Shown: positions 1 to 9,180 of the stretch, one piece after another
Numbering within the stretch: the first letter of the stretch is position 1
Layout: each line of letters starts with the position of its first letter
Origin: Mycobacterium kiyosense
GTDB lineage: Bacteria > Actinomycetota > Actinomycetes > Mycobacteriales > Mycobacteriaceae
Direction: 5' to 3'
Length of the DNA stretch: 64,000 bases
Assembly (NCBI GenBank): GCA_021654635.1
Contig: AP025179.1
Location: 1,922,001 to 1,986,000 of the forward strand
Position numbers and translations under genes: made by a program
The notes under the pieces: generated by a model
What the model was told of the DNA's origin: nothing
Seen by the model: only the letters and a program-made list of their open reading frames with translations
Database searches by the model: none

Positions 1-223
1 CGACCACCGCCGCGACCAATTCCGATTTGTCGCTGAAGTAGTGGTAGAGCTGCGATTTGCCGGTGCCCGACGCGGCCAGGATGTCGTCGACAGAGGTTCC
101 GGAGACGCCGTTCTGGTACATGAGCGTGGCCGCCACGTCGATGATGGCTGCCCGGGTGCGTTGACCCCGCTCGGTGGTCGCCACCGTCGCGCGCGGCGGC
201 GCGGGTTCGGGATCGGTGGCCAT
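1..223 (-). CDS. TetR-family regulator, N-terminal part (runs off the window)
   Basis: Only the first 74 codons are present; the gene continues beyond base 1. It begins MATDPEPAPPRATVATTERG and then shows a TetR helix-turn-helix: an R-x-x-I-I-D-V-A helix, then GVSGTSVDDILAASG and the recognition segment KSQLYHYFSDKSEL. TetR proteins are homodimeric repressors, but the ligand-binding half lies outside the window, so no effector can be proposed. The gene follows the broken DoxX gene on the same strand with a gap of about 120 bases. No frameshift is seen in the visible part, unlike its neighbours. Confidence 0.85.
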   Translation of the reverse strand, partial: MATDPEPAPPRATVATTERGQRTRAAIIDVAATLMYQNGVSGTSVDDILAASGTGKSQLYHYFSDKSELVAAVV

Positions 224-343
224 GACCTCTACGGTAAGCGAGCGACGAGCGGCGGCCGTTGCGCCACCCCGGTTTCGTATCGCGCCCGGCGCGGTCGCCT
301 GCGCAGCATGTTCTCCGGGCCGCAGATCGAACTACACCGGCGG

Positions 344-860
344 TCAGTCCGCAGTACGCGGCGCGCATCGGTTAACCAGCTCGTCCAGGCCGGCCTTGCC
401 GGATCCAACGCATGTCAGCCACGTCAGCAGGCCCACCAGGAGCCACCTGGCATAAAACAAGTTGCTCAGGAAATCCCACCAACCCGGTGCTTGTGCGCGA
501 GGTCCGGGCCGATGTCCGCATCAACGCAGCCGACCATGTCCCCGGCCAGCACCAGTGACACGACGCGGGTGCCGAGTGCTCCAACATCAATGCCGCACCG
601 CCAACCAATTCCAACCACCGCGGTGTAGAGGGGGAGCGAGAAATCCCGCTGCGGGGATGCCCATGTTGGCGAACATCTGCGTGAACGTCGTGAGATCGCC
701 GAGCTTGCCGATGGCACCGCTGAAGAACATGAAGCCGATGGTGAGTCGCAGCACCAGATTTCGGCAACCAGCCGAGGGTGTTCAGGCACGTCGGAGACAC
801 GACGGTACGCCGGCCGGAATCCGGCAGGCCGGAGACGCCATGGATCACGATATGCCTCAT
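344..860 (-). pseudogene. DoxX-family membrane protein, frameshifted
   Basis: DoxX-like sequence can be followed on the minus strand only by changing frame several times. From about 757 to 645 one frame gives LVLRLTIGFMFFSGAIGKL, the typical first DoxX segment. A second frame near 630-600 gives ELVGGAALML. Another near 590-500 gives LGTRVVSLVLAGDMVG and PDLAHKHR. A last one near 480-350 gives LLVGLLTWLTCVG and ends at a TGA at 344-346. An ATG at 858-860 is a plausible original start. DoxX proteins are small four-helix membrane proteins, sometimes linked to redox stress. Here no single frame spans more than a fragment, so the gene is a pseudogene or the local sequence is faulty. It lies downstream of the sigma/anti-sigma pair and was probably part of that operon. 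Confidence 0.75.
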
Positions 861-1020
861 TGGCCTGTTCCTCCCTCGCGACGACTTCTGCGTCGATGCC
901 TAGTGGTGTCGGCGGGTGGCGTAGGCGTTACAAGCAGCCGACGTGGTCATCGACACTCATTGGGCGCGCACAGATCGGTTCGCCAGACCGGATGTCGTCA
1001 CGTTGTGCTCGAACGGGCTG

Positions 1021-1254
1021 TCAGCGCCAGTCTTTGAAGGCGTCGAGCAACTGCGCGCGGAACTCCGGCGCCAGCTCGACCTTACGGATCCGGCCGACCC
1101 TGCCGATGGTGACCCGAAACTGCTGCAGGTAGTTGTCGCACCCGTCGCAGTCGAGCAGGTGCTCGTCGAACCGAGCCCGCGTTTCGAGATCGAGTGACCC
1201 GTCGAGATAGGCGGTGATCATCTCGACGAGTTCGTTGCAGTCCAGTGGCTTCAC
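1021..1254 (-). CDS. Zinc-finger anti-sigma factor (zf-HC2 type)
   Basis: This intact 77-residue protein starts at GTG 1252-1254, overlapping the TGA of the upstream sigma-factor remnant by four bases (GTGA), which suggests translational coupling. It contains the anti-sigma zinc motif H-x3-C-x2-C in FDEHLLDCDGCDNYLQQF at about residues 28-45. The C-terminal part (KVELAPEFRAQLLDAFKDWR) is the usual short tail. Such proteins bind and inhibit a cognate ECF sigma factor, often in response to redox change. The cognate sigma gene next to it is broken, so this anti-sigma factor would be an orphan. It is the only gene of this operon without a frameshift. Confidence 0.85.
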   Translation of the reverse strand: MKPLDCNELVEMITAYLDGSLDLETRARFDEHLLDCDGCDNYLQQFRVTIGRVGRIRKVELAPEFRAQLLDAFKDWR

Positions 1255-1887
1255 GACGCTTCCCTCAGATAATCTTCGAGGGTCTGCCGAATCACCGCAC
1301 GGCCGCGATGCAGCAGCACCTGCTGGTTGGCAGCGCTGATATCGAGAGGCGCACACCCCGTCGGAATCGAGCATTCATGTCGCGCAGCGTCACCACGATG
1401 CGCTGGCGTTTCAGGGCAGGGTATCGCGCTCACTCTGGAGCTACGCGTGAGTTCGGGCTGCCCAGAGCGAGCCTTCGGGAGTGTCCGGGAAAGGCGTCGG
1501 CGTTCTGTCGCCTTCCTGGTGCTCGGCCAACTCGGCCGCCGGCAGCACGGAATCGCTCGGGCCGACCGCAGCCGCCCGTGAATGCCTTGATCTGAGTGTC
1601 AACGTGCCTGCGCCGCTGAGACCCTGACTTGGCAATGTTAACCAGAACCGTGAAAAGCCAGGTACGCAAGGATGACCGTCCTCGAACTTTTCCAAGCCCT
1701 TGAGGAGCGCGATCCACGTCTCCTGCACGACGTCCTCGGCATGCTCTCGACTCGGCACGTACCCACGCGCCACCCGCAGCATTGCCGGTGTGTGCCAGTC
1801 GACCAGACGGGCGAAGGCGCCCTCGTCGCCCGCACGAAGCGCGGCGATCAAGGTGCCCCTCGTCCCGAAGCCGTCGTTGGTGATCAT
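1251..1887 (-). pseudogene. ECF-type sigma factor, frameshifted
   Basis: The N-terminal sigma region 2 is clear from the ATG at 1885-1887: AFARLVDWHTPAMLRVARGY followed by EHAEDVVQETWIALLKGLEK. The frame then changes near 1700 to give GRSSLRTWLFTVLVNIAKS, changes back for a linker ending in TPTPFPDTPEGS (about 1470), and region 4 (LDISAANQQVLLHRGRAVIR, then QTLEDYLREAS) is read in the third frame to a stop at 1251. All three frames are needed, so at least three indels separate this from a working gene. The family binds core RNA polymerase and directs it to stress promoters. It overlaps the upstream reductase gene and the downstream anti-sigma gene by four bases each, the layout of a coupled operon. 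Confidence 0.8.
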
Positions 1888-2624
1888 GGTCGCTTAACGA
1901 CGGTACTCCACAGCCTGGGTTCGCGAAGTCGAATCGGCCTCGCCTCCCACCCGCGTCGGTCGTTGCCGTGGGCCGGCACGCCGCCCTCGTCGCGCAGCAT
2001 TCGCGCGAAGTGCAGCAGATTCCATGTCATGAACGTCGTATTCCTGTTGGTGAAATCATTGTCCGGACCGCCGGAACCGGGGTCGAGGTATGAGGGTCCC
2101 GGTCCGGCTTCTCCGATCCATCCGGCGTCAGCCTGCGGTGGGATCGTGTAACCAATGTGCTGGAGGGTGTACAGAACGTTCTGCGCACAGTGCTTCACTC
2201 CGTCCTCATTGCCAGTGATGAGGCAACCGCCGACCCGGCCGTAGTACAGGATTGACCGGCGTCATTTGAGTAGGTGCGAACCGCCGTACAGACGTTCGTG
2301 AACCTTCTTCATGATAGAACTGTTGTCGCCCAGCCAGATTGGCCCTGCGAGCACGAGGATATGTGCGGCAAGCACCTTCTCGAAGATGCTCGGCCATTCA
2401 TCTACCGACCACCCGAGGTCTCGCATGTCGGGCCAAACCCCAACTGCGATGTCGTGATCGATGGCCCGCACGACATCCACGGCCACACCATGTTTGGCCA
2501 TGATGCCCGCCGATGCGTCGACGAGCCCCTGAGTGTTGCTGACCCCCGGCGTCCGCGTGAGAGTGCAGTTGATGAACAATGCCCGTAGTCCGATGAAGTC
2601 CAGCGTTGGGTCAGACACGGTCAC
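1884..2624 (-). pseudogene. Flavodoxin-like NAD(P)H-dependent oxidoreductase, frameshifted
   Basis: The first part (from a GTG near 2624 or 2618) reads as an NADPH-dependent FMN-reductase-like protein: LRALFINCTLTRTPGVSNT, then ILVLAGPIWLGDNSSIMKKV and ERLYGGSHLL. A TGA stops that frame at 2262. The homology resumes in another frame as YYGRVGGCLITGNEDGVKHC (about 2240-2185) and continues through LGYxIPPQADAGWIGEAGPG-like sequence and NTTFMTWNLLHFARML. A further shift near 1960 is suggested by the ending RFDFANP in another frame. At least three indels are needed. The start overlaps the end of the DUF417 gene and the end overlaps the sigma-factor ATG, so it was the second gene of the decayed operon. 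Confidence 0.75.
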
Positions 2625-3105
2625 GAACTTTCGCGCTGCTGAGTGCATCGCCCAGCGTCCACAACGCAATCCCCAGCAGAGCGACATCCTTGATCAAGAA
2701 CTGACCGGTCATGCTCAACCACGGGAAGCCGCCTTCTGCGGACTCCATGGCTCCGGGGGTCGTGAACAGGAAGCTGATCGTGGCCGTAAAGAGGCCGATC
2801 GAAACGATGCTACCGACGGCGGAGACCTTCGGTAGCCAGGGCTTCACCACCAGTAGAACCGCGGCCGTGACCTCGACGACACCGAGTAACGATGAGAATG
2901 TCGTCACCGAGAAGAACTCGTACAACCAACTCATGAAGGGACTGTTGGCGACGAGCGGCTTCCGATCCCTGCTCGTAGGCGAATTTCAGAACGCCTATCC
3001 ACCCGATCAACGAGCGCTTAGTCCAGAAGCGATGACCGCGCTTCCGATGCGGGTGAGGGTTGCGTCGAGTGACGTCCTATCGACGGTGTCATTGTTTGCG
3101 GGCAT
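2611..3105 (-). pseudogene. DUF417 (YkgB-type) membrane protein, frameshifted
   Basis: A good start exists: a GAGGAGGG ribosome site about 8 bases before ATG 3103-3105, giving MPANNDTVDRTSLDATLTRI, but this frame stops after about 33 codons. Family sequence continues in a second frame as LIGWIGVLKFAYE (about 3010-2975) and in a third as KPLVANSPFMSWLYEFFSVT, which runs to the TGA at 2611 with SLLGVVEVTAAVLLV and the hydrophobic segments of the family. Two indels, near 3015 and 2970, break the gene. DUF417 proteins are multi-pass inner-membrane proteins of uncertain role, often near oxidative-stress genes. It is the promoter-proximal gene of the decayed sigma-factor operon. Confidence 0.75.
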
Positions 3106-3508
3106 ATTGCGCCCTCCTCAGCTGTTCGAGGGCCGACGGTGCGTCGACCAGTTACCGGAAGATGAGTGCCACGGGGCGAGCCGAGCGTTACAGCGTTATT
3201 GGGGGTGTGACTCGATACCAGTAAAGAAATTCCTCACGCGCGAGGTTGGGGACTGTGTTCGGCAGCGTGCGGCGGCGGGCCGACGCGGGTCAGGTGAAGG
3301 TGCTGGCCAGGAGCGATAGGCGCAAGCGTCGTTGGCCTGGTGGCAGCCGCACGAACGCTGCGGGTGTATTCACTGGCTGGTGGCACTGGTGCTCATGCGA
3401 CGCAGGGCGCAGTGAGCGACCGGCGTGGGACGGGGAGCGCCAGCGGACGGAAAGCGAAGGGAGCGCAGCGCAGCCCGGAGGTAGCCGCCGAGTTGTCTGT
3501 TCTGCTGG
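3106..3508. other. 403-base stretch without a recognisable gene
   Basis: Nothing here translates into a protein I recognise on either strand. The right part (about 3241-3505) has coding-like third-position GC in more than one frame and may be the remnant of a lost gene. It separates the sigma-factor operon remnant from the creatininase remnant and could hold the left end of the integrated element. I searched by eye for the missing 3' half of the DUF222/HNH gene and did not find it here. Confidence 0.4.
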
Positions 3509-4217
3509 TCAACGTGTGGTGAGCAGCCCGATCAGGGTGTCGGCGTTGCGGCCGAGGTGGGCGAGGACACTGCTGCCTTTGGCGACGCTGGCCTGGGATG
3601 GGGAGCCGATGACGCCGGTGGGCGTGTAGGCGTGGATGCCGAGGCTGGTCAGGTAGCGGCGGTCGTTGGCGGTGTGGTCGCTATCGCCATCCCTCGCGGT
3701 AGCTGGCGGGCGGCGAGCAGGATGGAGGTTTCCAGTTCGCCGGCGTGCATGTCGTCGTGGTTGCTGCTGTGGATTCCGGCGGCGGCGCGGGCTTCGGTTC
3801 AGCTCCGCGGCTGGGGTAGAGCCCAACCTGACGGTTCTTGGGGTGGTTGGCTTGTTGGACGACGTTGATCAGCACGGCGTTGCCGCCGTGGCCGTTGACG
3901 ACGATCAGCCCGGCGATGTTCTGGCGTGCCAGCGATTCGATGATGTCAGCGACGATCGCGGCCAGGGTGGTGGCGCTGATGCTGATGGTGCCGGGGTAGG
4001 CCGCGTGTTCATGCGAGCAGCCGAATGTGACTGGTGGTAGCTGAAATACGCTGTGGTGCTGATTGATTGATGATGCGATGGCACTGGCGATGAGGGTGTC
4101 GGTGCCCAGCGGCAGGTAGGGGCCGTGCTGTTCGAATGAGCCGACCGGCAGCACCGCGACGGGGCGGGCGGTTGCGGGGTCTGTGCTGGTGCTGTCGGGA
4201 ATGACTCGACGGCTCAC
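3509..4217 (-). pseudogene. Creatininase-family amidohydrolase, frameshifted
   Basis: From GTG 4217 the protein starts MSRRVIPDSTSTDPATARPV and shows the creatininase metal-site pattern: VGSFEQHGPYLPLGTDT, then CSHEHAAYPG, then LIVVNGHGGNAVLINV. Near 3800 the frame must change to read AGIHSSNHDDMHAGELETS, which holds the downstream conserved His and Glu. Near 3685 it must change again to read NDRRYLTSLGIHAYTPTG to the stop at 3509. The family hydrolyses cyclic or linear amides and includes MftE of mycofactocin synthesis; no mycofactocin gene is nearby. The GTG overlaps the TGA of the upstream XRE gene (GTGA), so the two were coupled. Two indels make it a pseudogene as given. Confidence 0.8.
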
Positions 4218-5401
4218 GGGAGGACCCTTGGGTGGCGTTGATGCGGCCGGGCGAGCTGTTGCAGATCGAGTCTTTGTTTCGTCGCCGGCGCTCCCGCACG
4301 ATGCCTGCCTGGGCCGAGATGCGATCTGGCCTGCTGGGAAGGCGCGGCCAGGTAGCCCGGGATCGCCAAAAGCCGGTCAGCGAGTGCTTTGGTATTTCCG
4401 CCGGCGATCCAGGCGTGCAGGAGTCGCATGTCGGCCACGGTCTGGTCGCGATGCTGTTGTGATGTCCAGGCGTGATGGTGCCCGGCGAGCAGCGCTACTG
4501 CTTTGTCACCGATGCGTAGGTAGCCGGAGGCGATTTCGCGACGAGGCTGTGGGCGTAGATCGCATGATCGTGCGGGTGGGGTTGCAGGTCACCGAGTTCG
4601 AGGGCTGCGGCAGTAGGTAGGTGAAAGGCCCGCTCATTCTTGTTGGCCAGCTCAGCGAGGGCCTGTTGGCGGGCGATGCTGGCGGCCAGACGGCCCACGT
4701 CGTGGCCGTCGATGAGTTCGGCGGCATCAGCGGCCAACGCGGCGGCCAGGTCGGGGTTGTGCGGGTGAGAATGTTGATCATGCATCAAGATCATGGCGTT
4801 GAATGCCGGGCCGGCCGTACGCAGGTGCAAGGCGGCGGTGTGGGTGAGTCGTTCCGCGGCGGCGTGATCTCCGACATCTTGGGCGATCCACCCGGCGACC
4901 TCGGCGGTAGTCCCGGCAGCATGCCGCATTTCCGCTTTGACCTGTGATGGCGCGTGGACGATCAAGCGATCTGATGGTGAGCAGATCAGGATTCCACCAG
5001 CGGCGTGCTGGGGGCCGAAGGTGCTCACTCGGATGTGGGGCATGTTGCTGGGCGGCGATGACGGCCACTACGTCACGGTCGACGGCACTTCTGCAGCAGC
5101 AGCGGGTGCGGCAGGTCGGTGGTGATCGGCACGCTGAAGATCTCGTCGGGTTCGACGCCGAACACCGCGGCGAGGTCTTCGCGCCACATCGGGCCGGAGC
5201 ATCCAGTCCGCTCGATCTGGGCGATTTCTTCGCCGCAGGGACTCCTGGGTGGCGGCGTCGGCATCCCCGCAGTAGCGTGCGGACGTTTTCGACCTCGATC
5301 GCCAACTCGCGCAGGCTGTAGCCGTAGCGCTTGCGGGCCGCGCTGAGCCGCTGCGCGTTGAGTGCGCGGATCGGGTCGGCTGCGGCCATGACTTCGATCA
5401 T
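4214..5401 (-). pseudogene. XRE-type transcriptional regulator with helical C-terminal domain, frameshifted
   Basis: The N-terminus (ATG 5401) reads ALNAQRLSAARKRYGYSLRE, a helix-turn-helix start of the XRE class, then loses frame. EEIAQIERTGCSGPMWREDL and VEPDEIFSVPITTDLPHPLL follow in a second frame (about 5240-5090). A third stretch, LIVHAPSQVKAEMRHAAGTT through AALHLRTAGPAFNAMILMHD and AALAADAAELIDGHDVGRLA (about 4965-4500), looks like an alpha-helical sensor domain. The last part, VADMRLLHAWIAGGNTKALA (about 4440-4380), runs to a TGA that overlaps the creatininase start. At least three indels are needed. The gene is divergent from the element's plus-strand genes, with repeated ATCACT motifs in between, so it may once have controlled them; that is inference. 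Confidence 0.65.
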
Positions 5402-5447
5402 GCCGCATATATCAGCGCAGGTCAGCAACCTGTGCGCGTTTGCGGTC

Positions 5448-5472
5448 ATCACTGCTATCACTGCCTATCACT
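5448..5472. promoter_or_regulatory. Three ATCACT direct repeats between divergent genes
   Basis: The hexamer ATCACT occurs at 5448-5453, 5457-5462 and 5467-5472, spaced 9 and 10 bases, between the XRE-regulator remnant (minus strand) and the first plus-strand gene of the element. Helically phased direct repeats at such a place suggest binding sites for the divergent regulator. The function is inferred. Confidence 0.35.
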
Positions 5473-5556
5473 TCCTGGCGCATCGCGGGATGGCGCTTCC
5501 TTGTCTGGCGGGTGAACACACCCGCGGGAAAACAAACGAGGAAGGACAGCACCGGC

Positions 5557-5898
5557 ATGAAACTGAGAATCGACACGAGCGGCGTGACGTTCTTGTGCAC
5601 GCGGGTTCCTGAGCAGCGCACCAATTTCGACACCGGGGCACCACGCGTCGACAAGGCCACCGGGCAAGCGCTGTGGCAGGTGCAGTTGATCGCCCTTGAC
5701 GCCACCGGCGGCGAAGTGCTGGCGGTCACCGTGGTCGGTGAACCGAAAGTCACTGTCGGCCAGCCGGTGGCGGTAGCGGGTCTGGTGGCGTTGCCGTGGT
5801 CGCAAGACGGCCGCTCGGGCATCGCGTATCGCGCCGAATCCATCACCGCCACCGACCCCGCCACGGCGACCGTCAAGACGGGCCAGCAGGCCCGGTAA
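5557..5898 (+). CDS. Conserved small protein of an integrative element (function unknown)
   Basis: A 113-residue protein starting MKLRIDTSGVTFLCTRVPEQ. It has no membrane segment or known catalytic motif; the middle (WQVQLIALDATGGEVLAVTV, then GQPVAVAGLVALPWSQDGRSG) looks like a compact beta-rich domain. I chose ATG 5557 over an upstream in-frame start because the upstream sequence carries the ATCACT repeats and has no protein-like character. Proteins of this kind are commonly found just before the FtsK-like translocase gene in actinomycete integrative elements; their role is not established. It is the only element gene here without a frameshift. Confidence 0.7.
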   Translation: MKLRIDTSGVTFLCTRVPEQRTNFDTGAPRVDKATGQALWQVQLIALDATGGEVLAVTVVGEPKVTVGQPVAVAGLVALPWSQDGRSGIAYRAESITATDPATATVKTGQQAR

Positions 5899-6061
5899 CC
5901 GGATGCCGGCCCGGCAGTTGCGCACACCAGCGCGTCGGGGCTGCCGGGCTGGCACCCTACCTCTTCCTTTTTCCGTCGTCAGTAGAAAGTAGGCCGTCAT
6001 ACCGAATAATTTAAACAATAAGCCCCACAACAACAATCCATCACCCGACGATGACTGACCG

Positions 6062-7386
6062 GTGAGCTGGATCGTGGCGGCAGTCAAAGCCGCCGGACAG
6101 CTACCGTGGTGGGCGATCCCCGTCCTGAGCGTCCCGGTCATCGTGGCGCTCTGGGTCACCGTCAGCCACGGGGCGCGGGCCGGCGTTGACCGCCATCGCG
6201 GAGATCGCGGCATATGTCGGCTGGTCGGTATGCGAGCCGTCATCGTTTAGCCGGTGGGTGACCAACCCGCCGCGGCAGCGGTTCTGGGCGTGGTGGCGGT
6301 ATCACCGCAACTGGGGCATCGGTGTGCGCCCTGCAACGCTGACCGCCAAATCCGGTGAGCGCACGCCAGCTTCGCCGTGAGTCGGTGCGGATCGGCCGCC
6401 ATGCCGACGTACTGTGCTTGCGCGGTGGTGACCGGCCAGTCGATTGCTGACTGGCAAAACGCGCCCCGCTGGCGGCGACCTGGGGTGCGCAGCGGTTGAC
6501 GATCCGCGCCACGGCGCCGGGGCAGCTGCGGATCATCATCGGCCGCGGTGATGTGCTCGGCCAGCCGATCGCGGTACCGATGCCAACCCCGGCCACTGAG
6601 GTCGATCTGGGCGCGGTGCGGGTCGGGGTCACCGAATCACGGCGCTGGTGGACGTTGCCGGTGCTCGGGCAGCACCTGCTGGTTGCCGGTGCCACCGGAG
6701 CGGGCAAGGGTTCGGTGCTGTGGTCGCTGATCGCCGGGCTGGCACCCCATGTGAAAACCGGGCGGGTGCGGCTGTGGGTGATCGACCCCAAAGGCGGCAT
6801 GGAACTCGGCGCCGGCGCACCGCTGTTCACCCGGTTCTGCTATCACATGGGGCAACCCACCGTGGAGCTGCTGCGGCAGCTGGTGGAGCTGATGCACGCA
6901 CGCGCCGCCCGGCTGCGCGGGCACACCCGACTGCACAACCCCACTGTCGGCGAGCCGCTGTATGTGGTGATCATCGACGAGATTGCCGCGCTGACCGCCT
7001 ATGTCAGCGACCGCAAACTGCGTGCCGAGATCGAACACCTACTCGGGCTGCTGTTATCGCAGGGGCGGGCGGTCGGGATTTCGGTGGTGGCCGCGGTGCA
7101 AGACCCGGCCAAAGACACCCTGCCGGTGCGCCAACTGTTCACCGTGCGCATCGGGCTGCGCATGACCGAAGCCACCCAGACCGCGATGGTGCTCGGACAA
7201 GGAGCCCGCGATGCCGGCGCCGAATGCGACCTGATCGCCGATGCCACCCCGGGGATCGGCTACGTGATGATCGACGGCACCGCCGACCCGGCACGGGTCC
7301 GGGCCTTTCACGTCACCGACCGCGACATCAGCGTTTTGGCCCGTACTTTTCGGGTACCGCGCCCCGGCGAACATGGAAATCGGTGA
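6062..7386 (+). pseudogene. FtsK/SpoIIIE-type DNA translocase (TraB-like), N-terminal part frameshifted
   Basis: The motor domain from about 6496 is intact: Walker A in VAGATGAGKGSVLWSLIAG, LWVIDPKGGMELG, Walker B in PLYVVIIDEIAALTAYV, and GYVMIDGTADPARVRAFHVT near the end. The N-terminal part is spread over three frames: a membrane helix (SWIVAAVKAAGQLPWWAIPV, 6062 onward), then AIAEIAAYVGWSV and RQRFWAWWRYHRNW in another frame (6186-6330), then VTGQSIADWQ in a third. At least three indels lie between 6180 and 6490. In actinomycete integrative elements TraB-type proteins pump double-stranded DNA between hyphae or cells. The stop overlaps the GTG of the replication gene (GTGA). A shortened soluble motor protein starting near 6496 is conceivable but unlikely to conjugate. 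Confidence 0.75.
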
Positions 7387-8737
7387 ACAGCTTGACGACG
7401 CCGGGCCCGGTGATCGTGCTGCCGGGCCTGCCCACCACTATCGATGCGGATGCGGTGATCAGCCAGATGTGCCGCCGCGCCTCCTCACCCGGTTTCGGGT
7501 CGTGGTGGCGGCGGGTGGAATCGGTCGGCTACTGCGCCCACCCGATCCAGCTCGTCGGCGCCGACACGGCCGGGCGCCAACATGCGGTGTGGACGCGCTG
7601 CAACAACCGTCGCGCCACCGTCTGCCCGTCGTGTGCAGATTTGTATGCCCGCGACACCTGGCAGCTGGTACACGCCGGCGCCGCCGGCGGCCACCACGAC
7701 GTACCCTGTGAGGTTGCCGATCGTCCGCAGGTGTTCGCCACGCTCACCGCACCCGGCTACGGGGCCGTGCACAACGCTACCGGAACCACCTGCCACGCAC
7801 GCACACCACGCGTCACGACACAGCACTGCCGACACGGAAACCCGCTGCACTGCAACACGAGTCATGCCGTTGATGATCCCGTCGTGGGTCAGCCACTGTG
7901 CGCGGACTGCTATGACTATCTCGGGCATGTGCTGTTCACGTGGCATCTGCCCGAACTGTGGCGGCGCTTAACCATCGCACTACGACGCGCCATCACCGCG
8001 CATCGAGTTTGGCTTTCTACGGATTCGGTGCGGGTTAGTTTGTCATGGTGGAGTTGCAAGTGCGTGCCATCCCGCACATTCACGCACTGATCCGCCTCGA
8101 CCCACCCGGTGATCGGCCCACCGCGTCAGGTGATCACATCAGTGACGGCCCCGCCGCCCCTCGGGGTGGTGGGGAGCCCCGTTCCAGAGTCGGCCAGGAT
8201 GCGGGCTGGTCGTCACCGATCACCGCCACCGAGCTGACCGCTCTGATTCACCAAGCCGCCGATCGCGTCCGCATCGAGATACCCGCCGGCGGCGATGACC
8301 CCCGCCGGGACGGCGTGCGCACGCTGCGGTTCGGCACCCAAATCGACATTCAAGCATTGGCATCCGAAACAGGCACGGCTGCACACGATCCCACCGTACC
8401 GGGAACAGTAACAGGCGCATCGTCGCGGCTTTCACCGCGCCGGGTCGCCGCCTATTTAGCGAAATACGTCACCAAATCGTTGCACGACTTCGGGATCACC
8501 GCGCGACGCCTGTCCGCCGAAGCGATCACCGGCTTGGATGTCAGTGAGCATGTGCGGGCCATCTTGGCCACCATCGCCGAGCTGGCCGAACACGGTAGTG
8601 GCGCGGTGGCGGGGATCGGGCGCTGGCTGCACACCCTCGGGTATCGCGGGCACATCACCACCAAATCCCGGCACTTCTCCACCACCTTGGGCGCCCTGCG
8701 GACCGCCCGGGCGCCACCTGGACCCGCCAGCAAGTAA
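7383..8737 (+). pseudogene. RepSA-like replication initiator, frameshifted
   Basis: From GTG 7383 the protein reads VNSLTTPGPVIVLPGLPTTI and then shows the cysteine-rich region of this family: CNNRRATVCPSCADLYARDT, and later HCRHGNPLHC and LCADCYDYLGHV. Near 8035-8045 the frame changes and continues as MVELQVRAIPHIHALIRLD, the replication-protein segment with its conserved His-x-His, then VAAYLAKYVTKSLHDFG and HTLGYRGHITTKSRHFSTTL. A second shift near 8712 puts the expected ending ATWTRQQVTK in another frame. Such proteins start rolling-circle-type replication of excised actinomycete elements. The gene overlaps the translocase stop by four bases. Both breaks would abolish the full-length protein. 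Confidence 0.75.
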
Positions 8738-9180
8738 CGAAAGACGCAACGCAACGAAACGGAACTCAAACGGCGGCGCGGTGACCGGGTCTCGACCAGC
8801 GGCCTTACGGCGCTCGACTGAGGTTCTGGGAGGCCTGACTACGCTGGACACGCCAGCGCCGGCGACCGGGTGCTGGTCGTCTCCGCAGCCCTGCGTCACA
8901 TCGCTGCCCGCATCGTTGCGTCACCGAATCCCGCTGCGCCACTGATAATCCTGCCCATGCTGCCGGGTGCCGGATAATGACCAGTAACAATTCCGGTGAC
9001 GCGCGACGGAGACGCCGCTAGCAGTAGTGACCCGGCGTGCTGCCCTTCATGAGCGGCCCGAGTTCATCGCGGTTGACCACGTGAACGCCACGACGTGCCG
9101 AAGTCACCGTGACCGACCCGACCGTCATCGCCACTGATCGCCACGCTCCTTGGGGCCGATCGCCCGCCGACGTCGTCGGG
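8738..9180. other. 443-base gap between convergent replication and integrase genes
   Basis: The first part (to about 8945) looks like degraded 3' sequence of the replication gene in shifting frames. Between about 9018 and 9128 the minus strand has a short open frame ending RRGVHVVNRDELGPLMKG plus a few residues, which I do not recognise and do not call as a gene. No excisionase gene of the usual small MerR type is evident. Confidence 0.4.

Noticed and set aside
372..860. 162-residue open frame as a real protein
   Set aside because: Only its middle and end share residues with DoxX; the first helices are in another frame, so it is part of the broken gene.
4572..4590. Copy of the GACCTGCA core at the left side as attL
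   Set aside because: An eight-base match inside the XRE remnant's coding sequence is expected by chance, and it is not next to any DUF222/HNH sequence.
6648..7382. Long open frame continuing into the replication gene from inside the translocase gene
   Set aside because: It is a shadow of the FtsK/TraB motor domain in another frame; the Walker motifs are in the other frame and the real replication-gene start is GTG 7383.
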